DNA from: Prevotellaceae bacterium
Lineage (GTDB): Bacteria > Bacteroidota > Bacteroidia > Bacteroidales > UBA932
Assembly: GCA_031259805.1 (NCBI GenBank)
Contig: JAIRKX010000080.1
Span: forward strand, 1-17,614
DNA: 17,614 nucleotides
Reading direction: 5' to 3'
Positions 7,051-14,850 of the stretch are shown here, one piece after another. The translations under genes and the position numbers were made by a program. The notes below the pieces were generated by a model that ran no database searches, was not told where the DNA came from, and saw only the letters and a list, made by a program, of their open reading frames with translations. Every line of letters starts with the position of its first letter. The stretch's first letter is position 1.

Positions 7051-8905
7051 CGTTGCAGCGGCTTACTGTTTGGTAGATGCTTTCTTCATCAAACCGGCAT
7101 TCGGCTTGCAGTTGGGCGATGCTGCCCTGTTCGATGAAGCGGTCGGGAATACCGAGACGTACGACTTTTACGGGATAGCGGCGCGCGGTAAAAAATTCGG
7201 CTACGGCAGCGCCTAATCCGCCGATGACCGCGCCGTTTTCGACCGTAACGACCGTCCGGTAACATTGTCCGATTGTATCCAGTCTATTTTCATCAAGGGG
7301 TTTGAGGAAGCGCATGTCGTAGTGGGAAACGTGGACGTTTTCTTCCGCCAGTCTCCGGACGGCCGCCGCTGCCTGCTGCCCGGCGTCGCCGATGCTCAGC
7401 ACGGCGATTTTGAGGCCTTCGTGTAATTGATTCGCTTTCCCGATGTCGACAGGGGCGAAGGCGGTGTGCCAATTTCGACCGGCGCCGCGTCCCCGCGGGT
7501 AGCGGATCATCGTCGGCCCCATGCCCGGCAGTTGGGCGGTGAAGAGCATGTTGCGCAGCTCAACCTCGTCTATCGGGGCGGCGATGGTCAGGTTGGGGAT
7601 GCAGCGGAATGCGGCCATGTCGTAGGCGCCATGATGGGTGGCGCCGTCTTCGCCGACGAGCCCGCCGCGGTCGAGGCAAAAGACGACTTGCAGGTTTTGT
7701 AATGCGACGTCGTGAATTACCTGGTCGTAGGCACGCTGCATGAAGGATGAGTAGATGTTGCAGAAGGGCACCATCCCTGCGGCAGCCAGCCCCGCTGAAA
7801 AAGTGACGGCATGCTCTTCGGCAATGCCGACGTCGAATGTGCGTTCGGGCATTTGTTCCATCATGAGGTTGAGGGAGCAGCCGGTGGGCATGGCCGGGGT
7901 GATGCCGACAATCTTCGGGTTCTTCCGGGCCAGTTCGACGATTGTTTCGCCAAATACGTCTTGATAGCGCGATGTGCCGCCCTGCGGATGGCGTTTGCCG
8001 GTGGTGGGGTCGTATTTGCCGGGGGCGTGCCATTCGGTTTGGTTTTCTTCGGCCGGTTTGTAGCCTTTGCCTTTGGTGGTGATGACGTGTAGTACTTTCG
8101 GGCCTTCGATGTGTTTCAGGGCCTGGAGGGTTTTGGTGAGTTGCATTATGTCGTGGCCGTCGAGCGGTCCGAAGTAGCGGAAGCCGAGCGCTTCGAACAG
8201 GTTGCTTCGACGCAGGAGGGCTATTTTAGTTGTGCTTACAAAGTTTTGTACCGCCCGGCGTATGCAGTTATTCCCAAAAAGGTCCCATACTTTTCGTTTA
8301 AATCGGTTGTAGCGCGCAGAGGTCGTTATTTTGACCAGGTAGTTGTGGATGGCGCCTACGTTCCGGTCGATGGAAATGTTGTTGTCATTGAGAACGACCA
8401 GCAGGTTGGCTTTTGATGCGCCGGCATTGTTTAGTCCTTCGTAGGCGAGTCCGCCGGTTAGCGCGCCGTCGCCGATGATAGCCAGTGTTTGCTGAGCGAC
8501 GCCTTGCAGTTTGGCTGCTTCGGCCATACCCAGCGCTGCCGATACGGATATCGATGCGTGTCCTCCGCCAAAGGCGTCGTATTCGCTTTCGCTTCGTTTT
8601 GGGAACCCGCTGATACCGCCGTAACAGCGATTGGTGGAAAAGGTTTCGCGGCGTCCGGTCAGGATTTTATGAGCGTAGGCTTGATGGCCGACATCCCAGA
8701 TCAGTTTATCGTGTGGCGTGTCGAAGACGTAATGCATGGCGACGGTCAGTTCGACGACGCCCAGACTGGCGCCCAGGTGTCCCGGGTTTTCCGAGCATTG
8801 GGCAATGATGTATTCGCGCAGTTCTGTCGATAGCGCGGGTAGCTGTGCCGGCGTTAGTTTCCGCAAGTCGTCCGGCGTGTGGATAGTGGAGAGCAATGAA
8901 GCCAT
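7043..8905 (-). CDS. dxs: 1-Deoxy-D-xylulose-5-phosphate synthase
   Basis: Condenses pyruvate and glyceraldehyde-3-phosphate, using thiamine diphosphate, in the first step of the MEP isoprenoid pathway; it also feeds thiamine and pyridoxal synthesis. The 620 residues match the family length. Seen are GHLGASLGVVELT (from residue 42), the ThDP/Mg motif GDGALTGG (145-152) with NDNNISI (173-179), AEEHAVTFSAG, and DRGGLVGEDGATHHGAYD. The ATG at 8905 follows a -7 box by about 20 bases. The last codons (Asn-Asp-Val-stop) come from the adjoining CAT-rich array, so the extreme C-terminus is repeat-derived. It is divergent from the aminotransferase gene. Confidence 0.97.
   Translation of the reverse strand: MASLLSTIHTPDDLRKLTPAQLPALSTELREYIIAQCSENPGHLGASLGVVELTVAMHYVFDTPHDKLIWDVGHQAYAHKILTGRRETFSTNRCYGGISGFPKRSESEYDAFGGGHASISVSAALGMAEAAKLQGVAQQTLAIIGDGALTGGLAYEGLNNAGASKANLLVVLNDNNISIDRNVGAIHNYLVKITTSARYNRFKRKVWDLFGNNCIRRAVQNFVSTTKIALLRRSNLFEALGFRYFGPLDGHDIMQLTKTLQALKHIEGPKVLHVITTKGKGYKPAEENQTEWHAPGKYDPTTGKRHPQGGTSRYQDVFGETIVELARKNPKIVGITPAMPTGCSLNLMMEQMPERTFDVGIAEEHAVTFSAGLAAAGMVPFCNIYSSFMQRAYDQVIHDVALQNLQVVFCLDRGGLVGEDGATHHGAYDMAAFRCIPNLTIAAPIDEVELRNMLFTAQLPGMGPTMIRYPRGRGAGRNWHTAFAPVDIGKANQLHEGLKIAVLSIGDAGQQAAAAVRRLAEENVHVSHYDMRFLKPLDENRLDTIGQCYRTVVTVENGAVIGGLGAAVAEFFTARRYPVKVVRLGIPDRFIEQGSIAQLQAECRFDEESIYQTVSRCNDV
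7054..7080. repeat. Copy B of the bracketing 27-bp repeat, within dxs
   Basis: This is the coding copy of the segment repeated at 6926-6952. On the minus strand it encodes the Ser-Ile-Tyr-Gln-Thr-Val-Ser-Arg-Cys region near the Dxs C-terminus. Confidence 0.9.
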
Positions 8906-8926
8906 TATTTTATGTTAAATGAGGTG

Positions 8927-8934
8927 CAAAATTA
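8927..8934 (-). promoter_or_regulatory. Bacteroidetes -7 box (TAATTTTG on minus strand) for dxs
   Basis: A perfect TAnnTTTG match 22 bases upstream of the dxs ATG, within the AT-rich divergent spacer 8906-9051. No clear -33 element. Confidence 0.5.
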
Positions 8935-8952
8935 CGGATTTTTGTTAAGAAG

Positions 8953-8982
8953 TTGTATTTTGTAAAAAAATTATTATTTTTG
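8953..8982 (+). promoter_or_regulatory. Bacteroidetes promoter (TTG, 19 bp, TATTTTTG) for the aminotransferase gene
   Basis: The best-formed promoter in the window: TTG at 8953-8955 as a -33 element, a 19-bp spacer, and a perfect -7 box at 8975-8982. Transcription should start near 8989, leaving a leader of about 60 bases. The leader is A/T-rich and shows no recognised riboswitch or hairpin. Confidence 0.6.
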
Positions 8983-9051
8983 CAGGCGTTTTGTTTAAAG
9001 GTTATAATTAAAGAGCGAGTATATTGTTTCAAATATTAATTCATTTATGTT

Positions 9052-10245
9052 ATGGTAGACCATTTAGAGGCTATTTTTTCGCGCGGTGCGCATAAGATGC
9101 ATCGTTCGGCTATTCGGGAGTTGTTAAAGGTGGCAAATCTTCCTGATATTATTTCGTTCGCCGGCGGTTTTCCTGCGCCGGATCTGTTTCCTGTGGAGCA
9201 GTTGAAGGAGGTGGTGTCCGAGGTGCTGGAAAGGGAGAGCGGACGGGCGTTGCAGTATGGCGAGACGGCGGGTGATCCGCGTTTGCGTGAGATATTGGTG
9301 GAGCGTTATCGTCGCGACGGGGTGATGGTGGATGTGAAGAATGTGATGATTACTACTGCTTCGCAGCAGGGTATTGATTTGGTTTCGAAAATTTTTATTA
9401 ATCCGGGAGATACGGTGATTTGCGGGTTGCCGTCGTATTTGGCGGCGTTGCAGTCGTTCGCGGCATATCAGGCGGAGATGGTGGGCGTTCGTCATGAGTC
9501 GTTGCTTGATGAGACTGTGCGGCGGTTGGTAGATGAGGGGCGCAAGCCGAAGTTTATTTATGCGATTCCCGATTTTCAGAATCCATCGGGGACGACGATG
9601 TCGTTTGCCGAGCGTCGGTTGACGTTGGATGTGGCGCATAAGTATGATGTGCTGGTTGTGGAGGACAGTCCTTATCGTGAGTTGCGGTTCGACGGAGAGG
9701 CGCAGCCGACGATGTTCCAAATGGACGGTACAGGTCAGGTGGTTTTAATTGGTACGTTTTCTAAGGTGTTTGTTCCCGGGTTCCGTCTGGGATGGATGTT
9801 GGCCGACGAGCAGATTATTAATAAGTGTGAGACGGCTAAGCAGGCGATGGATCTTTGTTCGCCGGTGTTCGACCAGAAGATTACGGCTTGTTTTTTTGAC
9901 AAGGGATATTATGAGCCGAATTTGCGGAAGATTATTGCGGCTTATCGTGAGAAGCGCGATGGTATGTTGGCGGCGTTTGAGAAATATATGCCCGAAGGGG
10001 TGCGGTGGACGCATCCGGAGGGTGGTTTGTTTTTGTTTCTTACTCTTCCTGAGGAGTTGCATGCAAAGGATTTGTTTGATATTGCGATTAGGGAGAATGT
10101 GACGTTTGTTCTTGGGGAGTTTTTTCATTGTGATGGTTCCGGCCAGAATACGTTGCGTCTTAATTTCTCGTACATGAGCAGGGAGAAGAATGAGGAGGGA
10201 GTACGGCGGCTGGCGTCGGCGATTCGTCGGCTGACGGGCAGTTAG
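9052..10245 (+). CDS. PLP-dependent fold-type I aminotransferase (LysN/2-aminoadipate transaminase-like)
   Basis: A 397-residue cytosolic aminotransferase of the class I/II family. PLP-site features: IPDFQNPSG (Asn177), VVEDSPY (Asp205, Tyr208), the Schiff-base lysine Lys238 in GTFSKVFVPGFRLGW, and the substrate-carboxylate Arg369 in LRLNFSY. The N-terminal ISFAGGFPAPDLFP and the ALQYGETAGDPRLRE segment place it with LysN/ARO8/MocR-like enzymes acting on 2-aminoadipate, branched-chain or aromatic amino acids. It lacks an N-terminal GntR domain, so it is not a regulator. It is a stand-alone unit with a good promoter, convergent with malY/patB (32-base gap). The substrate cannot be fixed from sequence. 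The coding strand is strongly G/T-rich. Confidence 0.92.
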   Translation: MVDHLEAIFSRGAHKMHRSAIRELLKVANLPDIISFAGGFPAPDLFPVEQLKEVVSEVLERESGRALQYGETAGDPRLREILVERYRRDGVMVDVKNVMITTASQQGIDLVSKIFINPGDTVICGLPSYLAALQSFAAYQAEMVGVRHESLLDETVRRLVDEGRKPKFIYAIPDFQNPSGTTMSFAERRLTLDVAHKYDVLVVEDSPYRELRFDGEAQPTMFQMDGTGQVVLIGTFSKVFVPGFRLGWMLADEQIINKCETAKQAMDLCSPVFDQKITACFFDKGYYEPNLRKIIAAYREKRDGMLAAFEKYMPEGVRWTHPEGGLFLFLTLPEELHAKDLFDIAIRENVTFVLGEFFHCDGSGQNTLRLNFSYMSREKNEEGVRRLASAIRRLTGS

Positions 10246-10277
10246 TGGTTGGGCATTGCGGCTCTCGGGGCGAGGGG

Positions 10278-11507
10278 TTAGGAATTGTGGGTTCTTAATT
10301 CCTCGTTTGCTTTTTGGAGTTGTTGGAGGGCTTTTTTCAGGTTGGCACGTGGTGTGCCGATGTTGAGGCGCATGTGTCCGCTGCCTCCGGGGCCAAATGT
10401 TTCTCCGTCGTTGAGGGCGAGGCCGGCGCGGTGCACGAAGAGGTGGATGAGGTCTTGGTGGGAGAGGTGGAGGTTGCGGCAGTCGAGCCATACGAGGAAG
10501 GATGCTTGTGGTGGTATGACGTGGATGCCGGGGATGTGTCGGGTGATGTATTGGGTGGTGTATTGGGTGTTTTGTTCGAGGTATTTGATGAGTTCTTGTC
10601 GCCACTCCCATCCTTTGGTGTAGGCGGCTTCGGTGGCTATGGCTGCGAAGAGGTTGGGGGTGTACAGTTCGTTTGCTTTTAGCCATGTGTAGAATCGGGT
10701 GCGGATGGTTGGGTTGGGTACGACGGCGAAGGAGGCGACGATTCCGGGGATGTTGAATGTTTTGGAGGGAGCTGCGAAGGTGATGCTGTTTTGTGCGGCG
10801 GTGTCGGATGCGGTGGCAAAGGGTGTGTGTTGATGTCCGAATAGTGTCATGTCGGCGTGGATTTCGTCGGAGATGACGAGGGTGTGGTGTTTGGCGCAGA
10901 GGTGTGCAAGGGTGGCGAGGGTTTGGCGTGGCCAGACGGTTCCGCTTGGGTTGTGGGGGTTGGACAGGATGAGGGCTTTGGCGCCGAGGGTGAGCATTTG
11001 TTCGAGCTGGTCGAAGTCCATTTGGTAGCCGTCGGGGGTTGGTTTGAGGGGGTTGTGGATGACGGTTCGTCCGTTGTTTTGGGGTACTGTTTGGAATGGG
11101 GGGTATACGGGTGGTTGGATGATGATGTTGTCTCCGGGTTTTGTGAGTGTGTTTATGGCAAGGCCGATGCCTTTGACGATTCCTGGGATGTAGGTGATCC
11201 ATTCGGGTTGGATATTCCAGTTATGGAGTTTTTTTTGCCATTGGATGATGGCGGGTCGGTATCCCGGGGATTCTTGTGTGTATCCGAATATGGGGTGTTC
11301 GATTCGTTTTTTGAGGGCTTGGATGATGAATGGGGGTGTTGCGAAGTCCATGTCGGCTACCCAGAGGGGTATGAGGTTGGGGTTGCCGTAGCGTGTTTTG
11401 AGGGCGTCGGTTTTGAGGGCGTTTGTTCCTCGCCGGTCTATGATTTCGTCGAAGTTGTAGGATTGCTGGGGGGTGCGGGTGTGGAAATGGGAGGGTTCGT
11501 TTGTCAT
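10278..11507 (-). CDS. malY: MalY/PatB family C-S lyase (cystathionine beta-lyase-like)
   Basis: A 409-residue PLP enzyme, a little longer than the usual 385-400. Motifs: PLWVADMDF (47-55), the SNPHNPSGTVW Asn at about 186, SDEIHAD (Asp214, His217), Lys249 in APSKTFNIPG, and Arg380 in HMRLNIGTPR. Enzymes of this family cleave cystathionine or cysteine conjugates to pyruvate, ammonia and a thiol. Some members (MalY of E. coli) also modulate a regulator, for which there is no evidence here. Its start lies 21 bases after the recQ stop on the same strand, with no promoter box between, so it is probably co-transcribed with recQ. The sense strand is extremely C/A-rich and the protein is correspondingly rich in His, Asn, Gln, Thr and Pro. 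Confidence 0.93.
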   Translation of the reverse strand: MTNEPSHFHTRTPQQSYNFDEIIDRRGTNALKTDALKTRYGNPNLIPLWVADMDFATPPFIIQALKKRIEHPIFGYTQESPGYRPAIIQWQKKLHNWNIQPEWITYIPGIVKGIGLAINTLTKPGDNIIIQPPVYPPFQTVPQNNGRTVIHNPLKPTPDGYQMDFDQLEQMLTLGAKALILSNPHNPSGTVWPRQTLATLAHLCAKHHTLVISDEIHADMTLFGHQHTPFATASDTAAQNSITFAAPSKTFNIPGIVASFAVVPNPTIRTRFYTWLKANELYTPNLFAAIATEAAYTKGWEWRQELIKYLEQNTQYTTQYITRHIPGIHVIPPQASFLVWLDCRNLHLSHQDLIHLFVHRAGLALNDGETFGPGGSGHMRLNIGTPRANLKKALQQLQKANEELRTHNS

Positions 11508-11528
11508 GTTTGTGTTTGCGTTTGTGTT

Positions 11529-13721
11529 TTATTGGCCGATGTCGGCCATGAATTTTAGTCTTACCAGGCGGATTTCCTCTTCGGTGCAGTCGTTGCCGAG
11601 CGCTTGGATAGCGTCTTCGAGCGAGTCGGATTGGGCTTGGTGGTAGAAGTATTCGTAGATGTTGTCTATTTTGTCTTCGTCGATTGTTTGTTGGATGTAG
11701 TAGCTGATGGAGATTTTTGTACCGGATGCGACGATGGCTTCGATTTCGTCGAGGAGTTGCATCATGTCGAGTCCTTTTGAGGTGGCGAGGTCGTCGAGCA
11801 TTATTTTGCGGTCGATGCTTTGGATGATGTGTACTTTGAGGCTGGATTTGTTGATGAGTGTTCGTACGAGTATTTCCTGTGGTCGTGTGATTTCTTTGTC
11901 GTCGACGTATTTTTTGATGATTGTGATGAATTCCTGTCCGAATTTTTTTGCTTTTCCTTCGCCTACGCCGTGGCAGTTTTTTAGTTCGTCGAGGGTGGTG
12001 GGGTATTGGATGCAGATATCTTCGAGGGTGGGGTCTTGGAAGATGGCGTAGGGGGGTATGTCGAGGCGGTGTGCGAGGTCGTGCAGTTGTGCTTTAAGGA
12101 TGGTGAATAGTTCCTGGTCGAAGCTGCCGGTTGATTTTGTTGTTCCGGTGAATGGGTCGTTGTCGTTGTCGTCGGCGGGGTAGCTGTGGTCTTCGGGGAG
12201 CAGGATGGGATATGGTGATCGGAGGTATGTCAGTCCGATGTCGGTTATTTTGATGAGGCCGTAGTTTTCGATTTCTTTTTCTATGAAGTGGTGTATGAGG
12301 GCTTGCCGGATGATTGTTTGCCAGAATCGGGCTGGTTTTGCGGCTCCTCGTCCGAATTCGCGCAGTTCGTGGTGGTGGTATGATTTGATGAGGGATGTAA
12401 GTGTTCCGGTGATGATGTTTATGATGTGGTCGGTTTTGAATTTTTCGAGGAGTGCAGTAACGGTTTTGAGGAGTGTGATGAGGTCTTCTTGTGCTTGGAA
12501 CATGGGTTTGGGGTGCAGGCAGTTGTCGCAGTTGTTGCAGTTGTCGTGCGGATATTGTTCGCCGAAGTAGTTGAGGAGGACTTTTCGGCGGCATGTTCCG
12601 GTTTCGGCGTATGTGACGGTTTCGAGGAGTAGTTGTTTTCCGATTTCCTGTTCGGCTAATGGTTTTCCCTGTATTAGTTTTTCGAGTTTTTGTATGTTTT
12701 TGTAGCTGTAGAATGCGATGCAGTGTCCTTCGCCGCCGTCTCGTCCTGCTCGTCCGGTTTCTTGGTAGTATCCTTCGAGGCTTTTTGGGGTGTCGTAGTG
12801 GATGACGAATCGTACGTCGGGTTTGTCGATTCCCATTCCGAATGCGATGGTGGCGACGATGACGTCGATGTCTTCCATGAGGAACATGTCCTGGTTTTTT
12901 GATCGTATGGCTTGGTCCAGTCCGGCGTGGTAGGGTAGCGCTTTGATATCGTTTATTTGCAGGATGTCGGCGAGTTGTTCTACTTTTTTTCGGTTTAGGC
13001 AGTATATTATTCCTGATTTTCCGGGGTTGTTTTTGATGTATTTGATTATTTCGCGTTCGGGGTTGTTTTTGGGTTTGATTTCATAGTATAGATTGGGTCT
13101 GTTGAAAGATGCTTTGTATAGTTTTGCTTGGAGCATTCCTAAGTTTTTCTGGATGTCGTTTTGTACTTTTGGTGTGGCGGTGGCTGTGAGTGCGACGATG
13201 GGGGCTGGTCCGATGTCGTTGATGATTGTTCTGAGGCGTCGGTATTCGGGTCGGAAGTCGTGTCCCCATTCGGATATGCAGTGGGCTTCGTCGATGGCGT
13301 AGAAGGAGATTTTTAGCTGTTTTAGGAGTTGGATGTTTTCTTCTTTGATGAGTGATTCGGGGGCGACGTAGAGTAGTTTTGTGGCGCCGTTTAGCAGGCT
13401 TTCGCGCACGTCGGTCAGTTGTTGTTTGTTGAGTGATGAGTTTAGGAAGTGGGCGATGTTGTTGTCGATGATGAATCCTCGGATGGCGTCGACTTGGTTT
13501 TTCATTAGTGCGATTAGTGGGGATACGATGATTGCGGTTCCGTCCATGATTAGGGCCGGGAGTTGGTAGCAGAGTGATTTTCCTCCGCCGGTGGGCATGA
13601 GTACAAAGGTGTCCCGTCCTGCGAGGATGTTGCGTATTACGGCTTCTTGTTGTCCTTTGAAGGTGTTGAAGCCGAAATGAGTTTTTAGTTGTTTGTATAA
13701 AAAATCATCTGGTTGCAGCAT
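11529..13721 (-). CDS. recQ: ATP-dependent DNA helicase RecQ
   Basis: A 3'-5' superfamily 2 helicase for recombination and replication-fork repair. Of 730 residues, the helicase core is about 1-340: Walker A MPTGGGKS (Lys48), DEAH box (144-147), and motif VI QETGRAGRDG (320-329). The zinc-binding RQC region contains Cys377, Cys395, Cys398 and Cys401, followed by a winged helix. The HRDC domain is about 534-607 (helix-hairpin motif CHGVGEGKAKKFG). A further 120 residues (610-730) form a helical C-terminal extension longer than in E. coli RecQ (about 610 aa) but usual in Bacteroidetes. The ATG at 13721 gives a normal N-terminus. It leads the recQ-malY unit and is divergent from kdsD. Confidence 0.97.
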   Translation of the reverse strand: MLQPDDFLYKQLKTHFGFNTFKGQQEAVIRNILAGRDTFVLMPTGGGKSLCYQLPALIMDGTAIIVSPLIALMKNQVDAIRGFIIDNNIAHFLNSSLNKQQLTDVRESLLNGATKLLYVAPESLIKEENIQLLKQLKISFYAIDEAHCISEWGHDFRPEYRRLRTIINDIGPAPIVALTATATPKVQNDIQKNLGMLQAKLYKASFNRPNLYYEIKPKNNPEREIIKYIKNNPGKSGIIYCLNRKKVEQLADILQINDIKALPYHAGLDQAIRSKNQDMFLMEDIDVIVATIAFGMGIDKPDVRFVIHYDTPKSLEGYYQETGRAGRDGGEGHCIAFYSYKNIQKLEKLIQGKPLAEQEIGKQLLLETVTYAETGTCRRKVLLNYFGEQYPHDNCNNCDNCLHPKPMFQAQEDLITLLKTVTALLEKFKTDHIINIITGTLTSLIKSYHHHELREFGRGAAKPARFWQTIIRQALIHHFIEKEIENYGLIKITDIGLTYLRSPYPILLPEDHSYPADDNDNDPFTGTTKSTGSFDQELFTILKAQLHDLAHRLDIPPYAIFQDPTLEDICIQYPTTLDELKNCHGVGEGKAKKFGQEFITIIKKYVDDKEITRPQEILVRTLINKSSLKVHIIQSIDRKIMLDDLATSKGLDMMQLLDEIEAIVASGTKISISYYIQQTIDEDKIDNIYEYFYHQAQSDSLEDAIQALGNDCTEEEIRLVRLKFMADIGQ

Positions 13722-13763
13722 GGTTAAATATCGAGTTGTAATTAGAAAGTTAGTTCTTTTCGT

Positions 13764-13771
13764 TATCTTTG
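13764..13771 (+). promoter_or_regulatory. Bacteroidetes -7 box (TATCTTTG) for kdsD
   Basis: A perfect TAnnTTTG match. It lies inside the longer possible reading frame of kdsD and predicts a start of transcription near 13778, so translation must begin downstream, supporting the ATG at 13816. Confidence 0.55.
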
Positions 13772-13804
13772 CAGTACTAAGTTACAACAAGTTTAAAATA
13801 TATC

Positions 13805-13812
13805 CAAATTTA
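13805..13812 (-). promoter_or_regulatory. Possible -7 box (TAAATTTG on minus strand) for recQ
   Basis: A perfect TAnnTTTG match reading toward recQ, implying a leader of about 75 bases. It ends only four bases before the kdsD start codon, and no -33 element is clear, so this is tentative. Confidence 0.35.
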
Positions 13813-13815
13813 TTT

Positions 13816-14787
13816 ATGATGAGTGGTTCGGTAGATGTTCGGCAGATAGCTGTAGATAGTATTGTGAAGGAGGCAGATAGTATTAGGAAGCTGGCTTCTT
13901 TTATTGATGAAAATTTTATATGGGCGGTGGAGCTGCTTTATGGGATGTCGGGCAGGGTGGTTGTTTCCGGTATTGGGAAGAGTGCGATTATTGCCCAGAA
14001 GGTTGTTGCTACGTTTAATTCGACGGGTACTCCGGCGATTTTTATGCATGCGGGGGATGCTCTTCATGGGGATTTGGGTATGGTGCAGCCGGGGGATGTG
14101 GTATTGTGTTTGTCGAAGAGTGGGAATACGCCGGAGATAAAGGCGCTGGTTCCGTTGGTTCGTCAACGTGGGAATCGGTTGGTGGCTGTGGTATCGGATG
14201 GGTGTTCGTATTTGGCGGGGCAGGCGGATTGTGTGCTTCGTGCGACGGTTGATGAGGAGGCTTGTCCGTGGAATTTGGCTCCGACGTCGAGTACGACTGC
14301 GCAGTTGGTGATGGGTGATGCGCTGGCGATTTGTTTGATGTGTTTGCGTGGTTTTACGTCGGAGGATTTTGCTCGGGTGCATCCGGGCGGTTCGCTGGGT
14401 AAGCGGTTGTATTTGCGTGTGGGGGATTTGGTGGATCCGGCGCGGTGTCCGCAGGTATTGCCCGAGACGACGATTCATCGAACGATTATGACGATTTCGG
14501 AAAATCGGCTTGGGGCTACGGCGGTTGTCGATGGGCAGGGGGTAGTTGTCGGTATTATAACTGATGGTGATGTTCGTCGGATGATTGAGAGGAACAGGTG
14601 TTTCGACGGGTTGACTGCGAGGGATATTATGTGTGGCAATCCTAAGGTGATAGGGCCGGAGGTGCTGGCTGCTGTCGCGGTCGAAAAGATGGAGGCGAAT
14701 GAGGTTTCCCAGCTTATTGTGATGTCTGAGGGTCGGTATGTCGGGATGGTGCATTTGCACGATATTCTTCGCGAGGGGGTTGCTTGA
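13816..14787 (+). CDS. kdsD: Arabinose-5-phosphate isomerase (KpsF/GutQ/KdsD family)
   Basis: Interconverts ribulose-5-phosphate and arabinose-5-phosphate, the first step toward Kdo of the LPS core, in the cytosol. From the ATG at 13816 the protein has 323 residues, the family's usual size. An in-frame extension up to 13693 is rejected because it overlaps recQ and contains the -7 box; a second ATG at 13819 is equally possible. The SIS domain shows VVSGIGKSAIIAQK, then HAGDALHGDLG and CLSKSGNTPE, with EACPWNLAPTSSTTAQLVMGDALA. Two CBS domains follow (about residues 205-323; GIITDGDVRR in the first). Downstream lptB also serves LPS biogenesis, 63 bases later, so a shared transcript is likely. 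Confidence 0.93.
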   Translation: MMSGSVDVRQIAVDSIVKEADSIRKLASFIDENFIWAVELLYGMSGRVVVSGIGKSAIIAQKVVATFNSTGTPAIFMHAGDALHGDLGMVQPGDVVLCLSKSGNTPEIKALVPLVRQRGNRLVAVVSDGCSYLAGQADCVLRATVDEEACPWNLAPTSSTTAQLVMGDALAICLMCLRGFTSEDFARVHPGGSLGKRLYLRVGDLVDPARCPQVLPETTIHRTIMTISENRLGATAVVDGQGVVVGIITDGDVRRMIERNRCFDGLTARDIMCGNPKVIGPEVLAAVAVEKMEANEVSQLIVMSEGRYVGMVHLHDILREGVA

Positions 14788-14850
14788 GGCGCTGGGGCGT
14801 GGGTGTTGTGTGGTTTGTGGCTTGTAATTTATAATTCAAAATTCAAAGAG

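Noticed and set aside
6848..7216. A possible 122-residue protein of Ser/Ile/His repeats across the CAT array
   Set aside because: It is the translation of a simple repeat and overlaps dxs on the other strand.
10280..10303. AGGAATT/AATTCCT inverted repeat at the malY 3' end
   Set aside because: A 7-bp stem within the coding end and without a T run; better explained with the TTAGGG-like element than as a terminator.
10314..12902. Several long plus-strand frames opposite malY and recQ
   Set aside because: They are rich in Gly, Val, Trp and Cys because the plus strand is G/T-rich; the minus-strand frames carry complete, well-known enzyme motifs.
13693..13815. N-terminal extension of KdsD by 41 residues
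   Set aside because: It overlaps the recQ start, contains the -7 promoter box, and gives a protein longer than the family; the ATG at 13816 fits better.
14803..14850. Longer start for LptB
   Set aside because: The extra 16 residues do not resemble LptB, whose N-terminus aligns from the ATG at 14851 and gives the standard 241 residues.
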